DNA of 64,000 bases from Parelaphostrongylus tenuis (GCA_019055375.1 JAHQIW010007163.1:186001-250000), one strand, 5' to 3'. Shown: positions 1 through 13,079, counted from the first letter of the stretch. Numbers and translations are program-made. Notes: generated from the letters alone by a model not told the origin.

Positions 1-442
1 TAATGCAAGATGTGCTGGTAACTGCACTGTAAAATGTGATGATGGCCCACATAAACGTTTTGAATGGAGTTGGTATATTGCATTTTTAAGGGGGAAATGG
101 ATGTTGTAAGCTTCATCACCTTTATGTAGGAAGCCTCATAGTTGAACTTGGAAAACAATCGGTCATTATGAATAGTGCAGGTAGCAGCCCTATCTCCATC
201 CATTCCTTAGCCTCGTGATTGTCGTTTATGGTGGTCAGTTACTCCGAGTCTGAGGATGCGGCGATCCTTATAGATCCTAAGATATAGGCAAACCACTTGA
301 ATAAAAAGGAGTTGGTTGAAGGCGAAACTTCTCGAGGATCATAAAAAAGTCAAACGCTTTGATTGTACAGAATATTCGAGCAGCGACAATCACGTGAAGT
401 TAATTTTCTGACTGTATATCATAAAAAAAGTACGGTTTAACT

Positions 443-807
443 TTATAAGGTGGATTTTGGTGCTGAAACACGAAATCGCAGCCAGCAGAAGCTCCTTTCC
501 AATGCCACTTGGCCACCTTTGCTCTTCACACGCTGCGCTCCCAACACTTTTGAGGTTATTTGGTCTTTGAAGTCGTTAATGGATACTATCACTAAAGTCA
601 AATGTTCATCAGAGGGTTTAGAGGGTTGTATGCGTACACTTTGTGGTAGGTTCGCCAAAATAATTTTGAAATTTCTTCGAGTTTCGGAGTTTTCAGTGGC
701 TGGTAAACGCACACAGCGAGTACCAAATAGCTTTGCACGACAATATTGGTCGATGTGGTAAAGATAATGGTAAAAAGGCTCTGTGTAGATGCGACGGGTA
801 AATACGC
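443..807 (-). CDS. Unidentified open frame, possible terminal exon
   Basis: On the minus strand about 120 codons stay open from a weak acceptor-like site (ttaatagtgcag) to a stop at 443-445. The peptide is mixed and protein-like (FYHYLYHIDQYC, then SDEHLTLVIVSINDF and VLGAQRVKSKGG). There is no ATG near the start and the pyrimidine tract is poor. Another minus frame and the plus strand are also partly open here, which weakens the case. No family recognised. Confidence 0.22.
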
Positions 808-2429
808 TGCACTATTAACCATTTCGGGACCGCGTATACCATTCGTGGTACGCGCGAATTATCGTGATTCTCTCGTTACCTATAGAGCTCTTGTTAGACT
901 ATAAATAGCCGTTCGATAGTTTAAAAAATTGCGGTTTTGACGGCTTTTTTGGCTTTTGGAAATGTCTTTCATTGAACTGTAGTAACGAAGACAAATTGCG
1001 TTTTTTTTTCTTCGGTATGCACAGTGTGATTTGCTCTTGTGTTCACACGGTCTTTTCACAGAGCAAAGGGTTTTTACCAAAGTTTCAATAATCATTCCAT
1101 AGCTTGAGAAATGGTGATTCTAAATATGTGCATAGTTTTTGAATTGGATAGCAAATGTAGGTTTTTTGAGCGCTGCAAAAACAATGAACAAAAACTGCGT
1201 TTCGCTTCCGGAGTGCTTTGTGTGCTTCGCTACCGTTTATGCCTGGCCTTAAAGTAGAGCTTTGGTGATCGTTCAATAGTTCGAAAAAAAAAGTTTTGAA
1301 AAACTAATCTGGTTGTTTCTAAATAACTTCTTAGTGCTCTGAAGCAAGGGAATTAAGATTACATTTCACACTCTGAGTGAACATCTAGTCTCTTGAACTT
1401 CGCGATGGGTGTTTTGGTGACTGTATAGTGAAATTCTCACCCTAGAGACAATTTATGATCAGAAACAACAATATGTTACTAAAGGCCTTCTAAAAACAGT
1501 CTTTTTTGGTGAAAAGAAAGTCTGCATGTTCTAAAAATTCCTTTTTTCAATACCAAGGAAACATCAAGGGGATAACGACGCATTTCCATTTTTTACTTCT
1601 TATTTTTTGACGATATGCAACAGTGCAAAACTGAAACAGTTTTTTTTTTCGATTCATGACCTTTTCAAGAAGCTTATGCGGTGTGCAGTGGAACAAGATT
1701 GTATAAAGCCCACAATCATCAATTTGTAGAGCTTTTCTTTGGAGAAAGTGCATGTTTCCCCCTCCCAAATTTTTCAAGCCTTTCACTGATGATGTGTCTT
1801 TCGCTCTAAATATCTATTCAGCTAGCAATAAATTATAGAACAATTATCTGTCATTAGCAGTTCACCCTAAATATCAGTACCGGCCAACATTTACCAGCGT
1901 TGCATAAAATTTTGCTTGTTGCATTCAATAAATTAAGCGATCAAATCCAAAAATAATCAGTTCTCGGTTCATAAATGTCTTCAGTATTATTCGACATGAT
2001 TTTTCGACTTAAATTATGCAACTTGTCGAATACCAAAACGCCTAACAACACACCTCCAATGAGCAGTATCAAAACAAGATAACAAGTATACTGCTTACAT
2101 CGACTGCAGCGCTTGCTTACTCTTTAGCTTTGTTTCGAGCATAAGCTCCACGATGTGGGGCAAGTGACTTCTCGAATACGCCTTGATGTCGGTTGTGAAG
2201 CGATGTGATCTTGTAAGTATTTGAGATAAATATCCATCTTAAAATCGATGAACGAAGATTTCTTCGCGGATTTCTCACGCTTTCATTAGACACATATGCG
2301 TCACGAGGTGGAAGAAAGGCGGATGTACCTAAATTGTGAAATTACATACTGCGAAGCAATATCGCAGCAAAATGCACTCAACATTTACATTTCTTCCTGG
2401 TGTATGAGCAATAGGCAGCCATTTGGTCA
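808..2429. other. No gene recognised
   Basis: AT-rich with several weak ~150-bp units (aaaagtcttttttggtgaaaagaaa and similar) resembling the dispersed subrepeat. No supported coding. Confidence 0.5.
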
Positions 2430-2941
2430 GTGAAATCGGCAAGCAACTTGTGCTTATCGTAACTCTCCACGACCTCGTGCTCCTGAGAAGGGTTTCTAAA
2501 AGACGGATGACTGCTCCAATGATTTTTCACGTGTGGTACTCATTTGCATCCACAAAGCTATGAATGTCTTCATTTCTTCCACAGTGGTATCGTCCCATTA
2601 GGCGTTCTTCTGAGTGCCATAGATATTTGTCTGCTCTACAATCATCTCCAAAAGATCGTTTATGAGCAGTTTGCAGAAAAGAGCTGGTTGCCGGCACCCG
2701 GTAACAATGCCGTGTAGACACGTGCCGCTGGGTCATCAAAGGGCAGGATGGTGGGTGGCTGCACGTTGGAGGCCCAATCATCAACTCCAATGTCAACATT
2801 CAAAAGAGCTCTTTGTGCATTATCAGGTCCGTCATCGTCATCCTCAGAATCCTCAGAGCCTCGAGGAGTGTGCACGTTTTTGTCTATGCTCGCGTCTGAT
2901 TCGTTACCAGTATCCTCGTCGGTAATTGTTATAACTTCCAA
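2430..2941 (-). mobile_element. Decayed piggyBac-like transposase (N-terminal part)
   Basis: Minus-strand frame from 2941 starts with an acidic N-terminus (SEDSEDDDDGPD), as in piggyBac/PGBD transposases, then a QPPTILPF segment. Near 2660 the frame shifts. The following frame reads LLEMIVEQTNIY and then TVEEMKTFIALWMQM, matching the family's start of the catalytic region (LLExIVxxTNxY ... TxEExKxFxGxxxxMG). An in-frame TAA lies between them. The catalytic Asp residues and TIRs were not found. It is an inactive relic. Confidence 0.55.
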
Positions 2942-4195
2942 GTGTTGTTTAAATATAATGTATCAAAACTGATCGATTTATATCATTATATTTTTTGTAC
3001 AACTTATTACGATTGACAAAATTAACATCACTGTGATTTCGTTCTAAAGAGAGCTTTTTTTCTTGAAGATAAGCGCCATACCTGCACTAAAAGCATACGA
3101 GTGGGCAGAGAAAATCTTAAACTATCGAACTATCACTAGAAACCCCTGACTTTTCTCCAACACGATGAAAAAGCTCTAATCAAATACCAAAAATCGGCGA
3201 TTTACACTGCGTGCGACTATCACAACTAGTGGTCCCAAAAAAAAATCAACCATGGGAGAGGTTCTTCCAAATATGCTCAATTTAGTTCAAAGATTAGCAG
3301 TAATTTTGCTGCAGGAAGCCAATTACGCTGCTCACTACTATGATCAAACAAATAACTTATCAATAATGTTAACAGCACGAATTCATTTGTGTTTAGATGG
3401 CTTCACAAAGAAAGTGAGCGTGTGAGATCCTGTGATTGATGTATCACTGCAGAAATTATCAAGGCGTTCAGTACTCGAAAAGCGGATTAGGAAGCAGTTA
3501 TATACAGGAAATTTCTTCTTGGTACGAAGAAAACAAGTGTGCTATTTTGTTTTTGTGCAATGCAGTTTATTGCCATCAAATTTTCTGATGGATTCACACA
3601 TTACGTCATGCAACTGACTAGGAAACGCCTGTCTCTTACCAATGCATCATTTTTGGCACATGACACGTCTCGTTACATATTGTGCATTTTCTAGCAATCC
3701 TTCTATTTCGCTTCTTTATCTCCGTCATACATGAATGCCTTTAAATGCTTGTAGAGATAGATTCTCTCCGTGTTGCAGGGATTGCCCTCTTAGAGTATTT
3801 CACAACTTCACCACTGGCTATCTTTAGATATGGTGGGATCAACTTTTATCAGGCGCGTCTGATCTCAATTTGTCGAGCCTAAAAAAATGATTGTTTGGTT
3901 GGTTTGAGAGAAATAAGAAACGAGGATTATGCGTATACATACACTGTAACCTTAATGCGCATCATTGCATATTATTATGTCAGTCTGTTTCAGGTAATAA
4001 GATTGAATTAATATAGTCTGTCATGCTAAATGAATTCTCTTATTGCAGCTGGAAAGCGTGTAAGAGTAAGTCATTGTCATAACTCGACATAATCCCTGTA
4101 AAGCGTGATTTTGATGTGACGCACGTATTGCCAATACATGTAGGATCCAATATCGGCGAAAACCTGAGAGGGCTCCAATAGGGTAAGGCCTCATT

Positions 4196-4592
4196 ATGCT
4201 TCCTGAAAAATATATATTTCATCCGCAGTATAGAAAAAATATGCCAACCGAGGAGTTTAAAGTATACCAGTCCGAGGAGTTATGTCTACACCATCAGACC
4301 GCGCAAGAATCAGTGGAGGCGATCAATCTAGGTTTACGGCAGGCAGGTTCCATCCTTCGTCTCAAAAAGAAAAACGGTTTCCATACAAATTCTTACGCAT
4401 TCTTAGAAAACACAAATCACATAGAACTTCGTGACGGCCCTGAAGAAGAGGAGAAATATGAGGGCAGATAAAATGATGGAGCGCTTACTAAAGAAAACAA
4501 CCTTGGGACTTGAAGATCACTCGATACATTGTTGGCTGAGCAAAGCAGAGTCGTTCAAAAAATTACGAACTAATTTTCCAAGAACCTAATAG
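4196..4592 (+). pseudogene. Coding-like remnant, unidentified, apparent frameshift
   Basis: Two polar, helix-rich reading frames follow each other: 4196-4471 (EEFKVYQSEELCLHHQ, then IELRDGPEEEEKYEGR) and an overlapping frame starting about 4457 (ADKMMERLLKKTTLG, then SKAESFKKL) that stops near 4592. One frameshift would join them into a ~135-residue helical protein, so a decayed gene is one reading. Chance open frames are another. No family is recognised. Confidence 0.18.
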
Positions 4593-5730
4593 CTATGTTG
4601 AGTGCTCAGTTCGTCAACCATGGAGTTCAAATCGCTCCTCAGGCATTACAGGGTAACTGGATGTTAAAAAGCAGAGGAAATTACAAAGTGCAATATGTCT
4701 GGCACGATTAGTGAGGATACGTCGTTATTAAAGACTTCCGCAAAACAGTCGTAAGTCTGTAGAGGCAAATGGGGCTACTTCAATTAATTCAAAATCTGAT
4801 GAAGCGCCATCGGGGCCAAGTATGGTAGTCGACTATAATGTTTAAAAAGAAAATTATAGTTTCGGTTTTATCGGCACTATCAGCAATCCCTTGTCGGCGA
4901 AATCGTTCCAAGGAGCACAAATTAGCTTTGTGCTTAGTCAAGCTGAAGCTGTAGGAAAAATCACAATGCTATATCTTTGTGTACCGCCTAATTTTTTGGT
5001 GGCAAGGTATTGTGAGAGTAGGTTTATTGTTATCATTCTGCATGATATGAAATTGATGAGAGAAAATCGCTGCTTTAATGTTTTGTACTTGCGAGCCATC
5101 AGATTTATGATCGTTGTTGAGGTTGAAATACTCAACTATCTTCCTAGAAGTCCTAGTGACGATGACGCAAATGAAGGGAGACACGTGTTATTTTCAATCC
5201 CCTGCAGATTGGAAACAATTTTTTCTTATTTTTCGGAGTTGTAAGCAAATCACACATACACATCAAACGCATGGCAACGTGCTTTGAGGAAGGAATTCTA
5301 TGGTATTTGTAAACGAAATATATGAATTAAGAGGTTTGTAGGCACAGCTTTCGTGCCATGAGAGTTAGCCCAAAGCAGGACCTTTTGTCAACAATCTTTC
5401 AAATTACTTGTTGAATACGCTCTGCAAGGTATTAAAAAATCATATCCATCAAAAACTTGGGCTCAGCTAAAATACCCTTATGATAGCTGTTTTGTCATAT
5501 TGCCCATATTTAGAATGCGGAGAGTTATAGGAAGCTATTTACCAAGAGTGCACGGTGTGTCGTCTTGTTTTTCATTTGTTAAATGAGAAAAAGCCTTCGC
5601 AGTATCAAGTAAACGGGCGCACTCAAATCAGCGCTCATCGATCAAAGTTTGAACCAATCTCATTAAGAACTAGAACCGACTACTATTTTGAGTAACCTTT
5701 GTTGTGCTGATCTTCAGTTGCTGTCTTGCC

Positions 5731-5783
5731 ATCACACGTGTGATCCAACTGGGCGAACACCCTCTCATCGAGGGTGTTCGCCC
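5731..5783. repeat. Palindrome plus 14-bp-stem hairpin
   Basis: atcacacgtgtgat (5731-5744) is a perfect 14-base palindrome with a CACGTG core. Six bases later gggcgaacaccctc (5751-5764), a five-base loop tcatc, and gagggtgttcgccc (5770-5783) form a perfect 14-bp GC-rich stem. No T-run follows, so it is not terminator-like, and no gene is adjacent. Confidence 0.8.
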
Positions 5784-5868
5784 ACGCACTTAGTGGTAAG
5801 TAATACTACGAGTTGAGATGAAAAAGTCTTTAAAATTTCATCAGAATTTTGTCTCACCGGCAACTTAG

Positions 5869-6163
5869 TCATCTTTTCGTGAGCTGATGCTTATGGAATT
5901 GATTGAAGCGGTAAGAAGGTTTTTCTTGCAAATACTTCGGAAGAGAATTTTCTTCATGATGCCTACGATTCCATAATGATTCCATGCAGAGCACTTCCAA
6001 TGATGTCTCATTGATCACAGGTACAGCGTCGCAAGTATATCCAAGATCATCAATAGATATGACATTCAAGCCTACTATAGAAGTCACTAGAACAACTAGT
6101 GAACTCAAAACTCCACGCTCAACTTCTGGGTTCAGCAGTATGATCTTGATATATAGCACAAAA
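5869..6163 (-). CDS. Unidentified open frame with one hydrophobic segment
   Basis: The minus strand carries about 97 open codons from an acceptor-like TACAG to a stop. It begins with a hydrophobic, possibly membrane-spanning part (SSLVVLVTSIVGLNVI), followed by a polar tail rich in His, Asn and Glu (WNRRHHEENSLPKYL). The plus strand is open over much of the same stretch, so this may be chance. No homologous family is recognised. Confidence 0.2.
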
Positions 6164-6999
6164 CTGTACTCAAACAGTAGTCATGTCGGCAATTTTTGGC
6201 ATTTCCCATGGAACGCTCGAACTATATCCAACAAAATTTGGCCGGTACTCAAGCTACCGAGTCAGAACGCTTTGTTCACAAAGCAAAGAATAGTACTTGT
6301 CGTTTCAATCATAGTCAAAGTAGATCAGCATAGCAGCGATCACAAAGGGCTGAGAAAACTCGAGAATGCACTGTAGTATTCGTGAAGCGCGACTATTTAA
6401 ATAGCCCTGCTGAACTTAGGGATAATAAGCCAATTTATCACAATGTAATTCCCCTTATTCAAGATGACGAATAAATTATTCCCCTTTTGGGAATGTCTAC
6501 TGAAATTGAAGCGCTCAGAGCGATTTGCAAGTAGCGCCCGATTTTGTTTATGATTCGGTTTCTCTCGGTATTTCAACTTCATACGTTTTTCTTATTGTGT
6601 TTACGCTCCATGTTTTTCTATAAGTTCTCTCGTGTTTTTGATGCATACGTAACTTGTGAATATGGAGTAAGCGCGTTCACTCCCAGCTCTTAACATTCAG
6701 TGGATCACACAGATCTTTCAATATCTCCTTCTATGATTTAGCTAAAGATACAAGGTTGATATGAGGATTTATTCCGTTAACGTTTTGATGAATTCGTCTT
6801 CCTCGCATCCCGAGTCGAAATCTTGCGCCCGTTCATTCTCTGTGTGGTGTTAGTATTGCTGTCGCTTGCTTGAGCGCTTCTTATAGTAAAAATATTCTTA
6901 TAGGAGCCTCTTCATTGATACGCCATCTTTTTGTCACCATTGAGTGCTCCTATTACCGAAACTTTATTGGATAGCTGCCAACAAACCTGATGTGAAGTT

Positions 7000-8250
7000 T
7001 AAGTAACATACTAAATACTCCAAAAACAAAACGTAATTTTCTTCTCACTTGCACACCACACTTAGAAGGTGTTTGCGCAGGCCATACTCAGTGTTAAAAT
7101 TTGCATTCAACAAACTTTCGAATGACTATCAACAGTGCTAATAACATATTTTAAGCCTTTTATGAGGTCTTTTATGACATTTATAAAGTGCTAGACACGT
7201 GTTCCGGCCTCTCAGCATCATAGCAGCACGGTGCCTTCCGCCTCAGTCACTTTCTTGTGAGGAATATACTCCCTACATATAAGGTGTCGACGACGAAGAT
7301 GTTACACTGCGCGTACAAAGTAAAAATATCACTTCACACTACAGGGACAACAAATCACTACATGTCCAGCAAAAAGATCACCCGACATTGTACTGATTAA
7401 CAGTCGATTGCTCATAGCTGGTAAATTTGATAATACCGTCATATTCGACTGCTTTTTGAGACCCCTCTTGGAGTGAAATTTGACAGCCATAAGCAGTCGA
7501 CTGTTAATCACTACAATGTCGGGTGATGTAGTCACTGGACATGTAGTCATTTGTCATTTCTGAGTGTGAAGTGATATTTTCACTTTTCGTGCGCAAAGTA
7601 TCATTTTCGTTGTCGATTCCTCCAATATGTAGGGAGTATATCCCCTACAAGCGATTGGCTCAGAAGAAAGGCACCGTGCTACAGATGGGAATAAAAGGGC
7701 GAAACACGTGTCTAGCATTTTATAAGTGCAATAAGACTTCATGAAGGCTTAAACTGTGTTATCAAATCATATTGCTTTAAGCGAGGTCTCAAAGAAAACC
7801 ACCGTATATGAAGGCATTGAAGTGCAGTTAAAAGGCTCTGTCTAAAAAAAAAGAAGTGAGCACAATTACAGAGCATACTGAAGTCCGACGACAAAATGTA
7901 ATTTTCTCCTTGATGCTTTGGCAAACTAAGAAGGTCCCTTCAAAAATCAAGCCAAATCTTGGGCTCGTCGTTCCTTGAGTTATCGAGTGAGTGCTAAAAG
8001 TCCAGTGAAAAGGCTCCGTCTGGTGAAAATAAAGGTAAACATGAGTGCAGAGCATACTGAGCACTCCGACGATGAAACGTAATTTTCTCCTTGTTGTTTC
8101 GGCGAACTAAAAGCTCATCAAGCCTAGTTTTAGGCTCACCGTTCCATGAGCAATCAAAAGACTGCTAGAAATGTGGTGATAAAGCTCTCTCCAGCGGCAA
8201 AGAAAGGAAAAGTGCGAGTGTTCAGAATACACTCCGTTCTCAAAGAGATG
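7000..8250. repeat. ~181-bp tandem units (interrupted by the fold-back)
   Basis: The block cagagcatactga..ctccgacga..gtaattttctcctt recurs with a period of 181 bases (gtaatttt at 7898 and 8079). A diverged third unit follows near 8220 (ttcagaatacactccg), and a fragment precedes the fold-back at 7018 (actccaaaaacaaaacgtaa). The same unit core (aaacgtaatttt...acagcgc) appears in the TIR elements and in several other blocks. Confidence 0.55.
7141..7760. mobile_element. Fold-back (long inverted repeat) element, ~620 bp
   Basis: Two ~280-base arms are inverted copies of each other around about 7450. Left ttttaagccttttatgaggt pairs with the right end atgaaggcttaaa. Also paired are gctagacacgtg / cacgtgtctagc, atactccctacat / atgtagggagtat, and gactgattaacagtcga-type inner ends. 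No coding capacity; the open frames inside are arm artefacts. It interrupts an array of ~181-bp units. A MITE or fold-back transposon. Confidence 0.7.
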
Positions 8251-9500
8251 AGCATGAAACAAATGTAGCCCAGTATTCCACTCTGAGCGTGCTGCATCGG
8301 CAGCATTAATACGTGAAAACGTTTATCTGTTCAAAACCATGCTGATTCGGAGAGTAAATTGATGTCTCTCATTTGAAGGTAAGTGAGGTCCAGGTAGACC
8401 CTGCATAAGGACTACCAACTTCTTATAAATATTTGCCTCTTATGGTACAACTGACGAGTTATATGTTTATTACGTCGACAAGAAGAGATCTGAATCAGTG
8501 CTAGTAAATAAAGGCTTTTAGTGAAACTACCGCGCTCTTCATATTCTTTAAGCAAGCGAGGTTAACTTAGCAAGTCGAGTAATCCACAAGTAAACAGAGA
8601 TCATTGGTGTTCGGGTGAATAAAGGAGCCATTTGGGCATAGTTTTTCTTTATATTCATTCCTTGTTTTGCATCGACATTAGTGTTTTTCTTTCGTACGGG
8701 TTACCTCCTCCACAATCATTGCTCAATTTCGGCGATATTGAATGCTTTCTCAATACTTTACAATTTGTGTTTTCGCTTTAAGGTTTTTTTGGAATCTCCT
8801 GATTATTAACTAAATAATTTGTGAAAGAGTGCGCCATTCTTAGCCTAAGATATTCATTTTCGAGCCTTTGCTCTGGAAAAAAGGGTTCCAACTTTTGCTA
8901 ATTTCTTTTTCAATCCATTTTAGAGTGCTCACGTAGTGCACGAGTTAGTTCCTTAATGTGTCTGATTCAGAAAAGTTAATGTACTGCTACCGAGCGTATT
9001 TTCTTTTTGAATCGTACTCTCTTTGGAATAGTTGTGCTACTACTCTGTTGTCGACTCCATAGAACAGGAACAGGTTTTTAGGATATAAAATACATCTAGT
9101 TGATTGGATGAGCCAGTTGTTTGGACTAGCTGGGCTCATCACACTCGCACTCTCACAAGATTTCAACGACTGGTTACCGCCGTTCAACGAGAGCTCTAAG
9201 ATCTACGAACTGTGCACGAATGAAATGGATGAAGTCGTTCTTCTTAGACCTGACCAATCAAGGGTATGTAGAGTTATATTTGATGATTGAAAACTTTTCT
9301 GACAGAATGTTGGGTGATATGCAAAACTCCCAACTTTGGCGGAAGAACCCATTTTTGCCCTTACCGACACGCACGCTACCTTACCGAAACCTTGGCTCTG
9401 TTGTCAGTCTTCCCGTGATATTGGGTGTCCAGCAATCAACTGGTAACGTCTTGGTCTGACAAACACATATCGGCACTGAAACCAGTTAAACTCATAGGTA
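8250..9500. other. No gene recognised
   Basis: Unique-looking AT-rich sequence. A donor-like gaaggtaagt at 8378 has no open frame behind it. Confidence 0.5.
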
Positions 9501-9507
9501 CTATTCA

Positions 9508-9510
<3 letters not shown>

Positions 9511-9545
<35 letters not shown>
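9511..9545. repeat. AT microsatellite
   Basis: About 17 uninterrupted AT dinucleotides. Confidence 0.97.
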
Positions 9546-9549
<4 letters not shown>

Positions 9550-9639
9550 AATGTATGTATATTTATTTATATTAAATTAAGAAGAACTATTATTTTGCCG
9601 CTCTATAACACTATTACGATGTCATAATCATAAACTAAA

Positions 9640-9840
9640 GGATGCTCAGAGATGATGCGAACACTCTTCTCACCCCCTACCGCGGGCACATGCTAATCAC
9701 TACACTGATGAGGCCCTTATTCTGCTATCACTCTTTCTGCGATATAAGGTGTCGAAACTGTCTGCAGCCAACCGTCAGCGGGTTTGGTATCGTAGGCCCA
9801 TACGGCTCAGTGAGACCAGAACAAGGGCTCAAATAATGCA
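9640..9840 (-). mobile_element. tRNA-derived SINE (family 2), copy 1
   Basis: On the minus strand the head reads agtgtagtgattagcatgtg (A-box-like), then after ~35 bases gtgttcgcatcatc (B-box-like). Shares with the copy at 61565-61700 the plus-strand stretch gcacatgctaatcactacac...tctgctatcactctttctgcg. Unrelated to family 1. The boundaries are approximate. Confidence 0.5.
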
Positions 9841-11105
9841 CTGGTTTAGCATGCATCCCGGTAAGAGTGAAATGCTAATTTAGCTCCCGCTTGAAGTTCA
9901 GACCACATCCAACATTGTTACATATTTATCTATAACATCATAACTCTGCTATAAAAGCGGTTAACTAGAAAAATTCCAATAAATCACGTACTTCCTGGCA
10001 AAAACAGAAAGTGTATTTGAACGTTTACAAAAAAAAACCGGAGGTGAAGACGTATTAATCATTCGAAGTAAGGGAAGGTTATACGTAGAAGGAATTTCTG
10101 AAAAAAATAATTTGAAAGGGGTAGCTGACTTTTGTTTCGCAACCATTTCTGCAACTGACAAAATGTCATTCAAAAATAGTGAATGGGAGAACGTGAATGA
10201 AATTTTACTTTATGAAGCCAAGTGGCTATTTGCAATTATATGCCTTGTGCTTGTTGCTTCTCAAAGCGAACAACTTCTTAGCTGCTAAGAAAATAAGGTG
10301 TCTCTCAGCAAGGAGTCAAAGAAACAATTTTCACTCATCCCTTCACAGAGCCATAAAAATATTCATATTATCATTCCATCTTAGAGATTCAAGTATTTCA
10401 AAAAGATCTAAAATGAATAAAAATGTCACTTATTTTGATTATTGTGAAAATAATTAGTTAGTTGAAATTAGCAGCATCTCACGTGGTTAATCCTCACTCT
10501 CTTCTTTGCATCCACATGGACCTACAGTAGATGTTGCCTTCTTTTCAGATTAGATCTGTTGAAGCGACCTTGCAACTTACATTGCTTCCATTGCTTCCAT
10601 AAACAGAGAATAACTGACCAAAGTTTCTTTCGACTATATCTTTTCTCTCAGATAGACTTCGAACTGTTTTGTACGGCAGCTGCTCAAATCTAATAATCTT
10701 ACCATCTTACTTTGCTCTAGTTATGGTTCTTCAATATTTATTCTTTTGTTTTATTACTGTGAGTCCTTCTTCCAGTAGGCCATGTCCGAGCCTGACACTG
10801 AAATAGTTGATCAACATCGCATCGCTGTAATAAAATCTTTTTTTCTACATTAGTATGAGGTGCGAGGCCATTGCTGGTTTAGTTTTACAGTGTTGCCTCA
10901 CACCAATAAATTCTTCCTAAGAAGGACAATTTTCGAGTAATAAATCAATACATATTGTGCAATCGCTACAATATTCGTTAGATCGTCGATGTTTGTAAGA
11001 AGAGTACGTAGCTCTAGAAGTCTTAATAATTTGGTATTTCTTAAGATCAGAAGCTTCCTCAAGCTTTCGTGAAGTTTTCATAAGGCAAAAGAAAGTTCAG
11101 TGCTT

Positions 11106-13079
11106 CTTCGTTATCCGCACCCTGTTTCGACCCTCCAGAAAAGCTTATTTTTTGGTGATTCCTACGTTTAAGTAATCATTTCATAGCTTAAATCCGAAAA
11201 AATTGGATAATGCATCTTATATTCAAAATATCTCCACTACTATTCTCAAACAACAAAAATAAGATTGTCTTTCTCCTCCAGACATTTCGCGCTAAACAAA
11301 GCTATTTCTTTAGACTTTTAAAAACTAATCAATAGATCAAATTCCGAAGATTTTAATGGTGTTTTTGGTTATAAAACATTTTTGATTGCTTTGCAACAGC
11401 CAAAACAAGATTAGGTTTTGCAGAACTGGATCACTTCCATATCCGCGGCTTTCTTTGATTCTTGGAGGAAAACGCGACTCTAGCTTCTTTTCAAGTTATA
11501 ATCGTCTAATGGATTATATCTCAAGAACTTCAATGGTACACTTTGTTTTCAGTGTGGCTGTATTATTGCGCTACAAGAGCGGAAATAAAATTATAAATCT
11601 CAACAAAATATTTCTCCCTGAACAGCGCCTTTCCTTTGATCATTCAGCAGTCACTGAATACTTTGAATCCCATCGATTTCGTCAGGGCTCTTGGTTTTCA
11701 AAAAGGGCTTTTTATTCTGCTGTAGCAGCCAAAGGAATGCCAAGCTACGTGGCAGCTCGACATCGACTCAAAGCCATTGAGCTTCGGCGGAATGAGGATA
11801 AAATTCCGCTATATTGGCACCAAGCCAATACGTTTTTTATTTATAGTTGAATAAGATTTCGGAACAAGTGGCACGAATCCGCTGCACATCGATAGCCTTT
11901 CAATTGTGTTCTGCTGGTTCTCAATGTTTCCCCTCAATTATGAGCTTCTATGCTTTAGCAAGTAGTGGAAAAAAAACGCATTCATGCTCGTACAAAAATA
12001 TAGGTGTTACAAACCAGACGTCTGTGCAAGAAAGAGCATCGAATGGAGCTTGCGTTTAGTCCACAAACTTTATGGCAATGTTACATTTATATCCTCTTCG
12101 GTTAAGACTCATCCTGTACACGAGTGCGAAACGCAATATTCTTCTGGCTATTACAGCGCGCTAAGAAGTCCGCTTCAGAATCCAAGTAAATCATTGAAGT
12201 CCATGAGATTTGTTTATGGATTGGTGATCAAAAGTTCGAAAAAATAGCTATAGTCAGCGAGAAATGTTTGGTAGGACACAAAACAATATTTTTGCTCTTT
12301 CAGCGCCATAACAAAACCTTTTCAGGAGAAAAATACACTAATCAAATTCTTTTGATTCAAGATATCGAATGACTGCTTAAACAACAAAAAGCTTGAAGCT
12401 TTAAGCTCTTCAAAAAAAAGCTCTCGGCGTTGACCAATACCTGAGAGATGCGCCATGCATTCGACTTCAATTTTCAACTTCGTTTGAGGCGATTGAATGC
12501 ATATCTGGCCTTTACAATGACTCATGGTGGCCTCTCGCTGAACCGAGTCAGTGCTGCTTATCCTCCCAGACAAGTCTGAAACCTGTCTGGTATTAATTTA
12601 CCGACCCCGAAGGGATGGATGACTTGGTGATCCATGAGCGCAAAGTCATTGTAAAGGCTATATATGCATTCATTCTCCTCAAAGAAGTTAAACAACAAGA
12701 AAATAAGCTCTTTCAAAAGGGTTTGAAACAGGTTGAAATTAACGGAAGTGATCCAGTTTTGCAGAAACGATCTCCTTTTGGCTGTTACAGCGCAGTACGA
12801 AATCTATTTCATAAAGCAAATCTATCATTGGAATCCTCAAGATTTGACCTATCGACTAGCTACCAAAATTCCAAAGAAGCAGCTTTGGTCAGCTAGAAAT
12901 GTTTGAATGAGAAACATAATTTTATTTATTCTCTTTTAACGCAATAATTAAGCTTTTCAAAAATGATACACGCTATTCAATTTCTTCTGATTTATTCTGC
13001 CAAATGAATTTTTGATCATTGAGAACGACTGAAAAGTAAGCTTTTTTCCATGGATCGAAAGAACGTGCGGATAACGGAA
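11106..13079. mobile_element. ~2 kb TIR element, copy 1 (carries a SINE insertion)
   Basis: Left end (11106-11148) starts ttcgttatccgcaccctgtt and goes on through tcgaccctccagaaaagc. The right end (13037-13079) is its imperfect inverse, finishing gtgcggataacggaa. The interior lacks a recognisable transposase and is made of diverged subrepeats around a tacagcgc(g/a)cta core. Homology to copy 2 runs the whole length; for example, the stretches around 11890-12160 and 22925-23195 align closely. Copy 1 contains a SINE at 12418-12641 that copy 2 lacks. Interpreted as a nonautonomous DNA transposon. Confidence 0.65.
12418..12641 (-). mobile_element. tRNA-derived SINE (family 1), copy A, head truncated
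   Basis: About 224 bases of the family seen complete at 40503-40794 and 41828-42118: gctctcggcgttgacc at the tail end, then a conserved body (tcagtgctgcttatcctccc). It stops before most of the tRNA-like head, at catgagcgc. Inserted inside the TIR element copy 1. Confidence 0.8.

Noticed and set aside
7000..8250. Regularly spaced repeats suggesting a CRISPR-like array
   Set aside because: The units are ~181 bases, diverged along their whole length, and lie in a eukaryotic context; there is no short direct repeat with unique spacers.
11386..11850. 154-codon plus-strand open frame
   Set aside because: It lies inside TIR element copy 1, and the homologous region of copy 2 (22.4-22.9 kb) does not keep the frame. 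It is a chance frame in noncoding repeat DNA.
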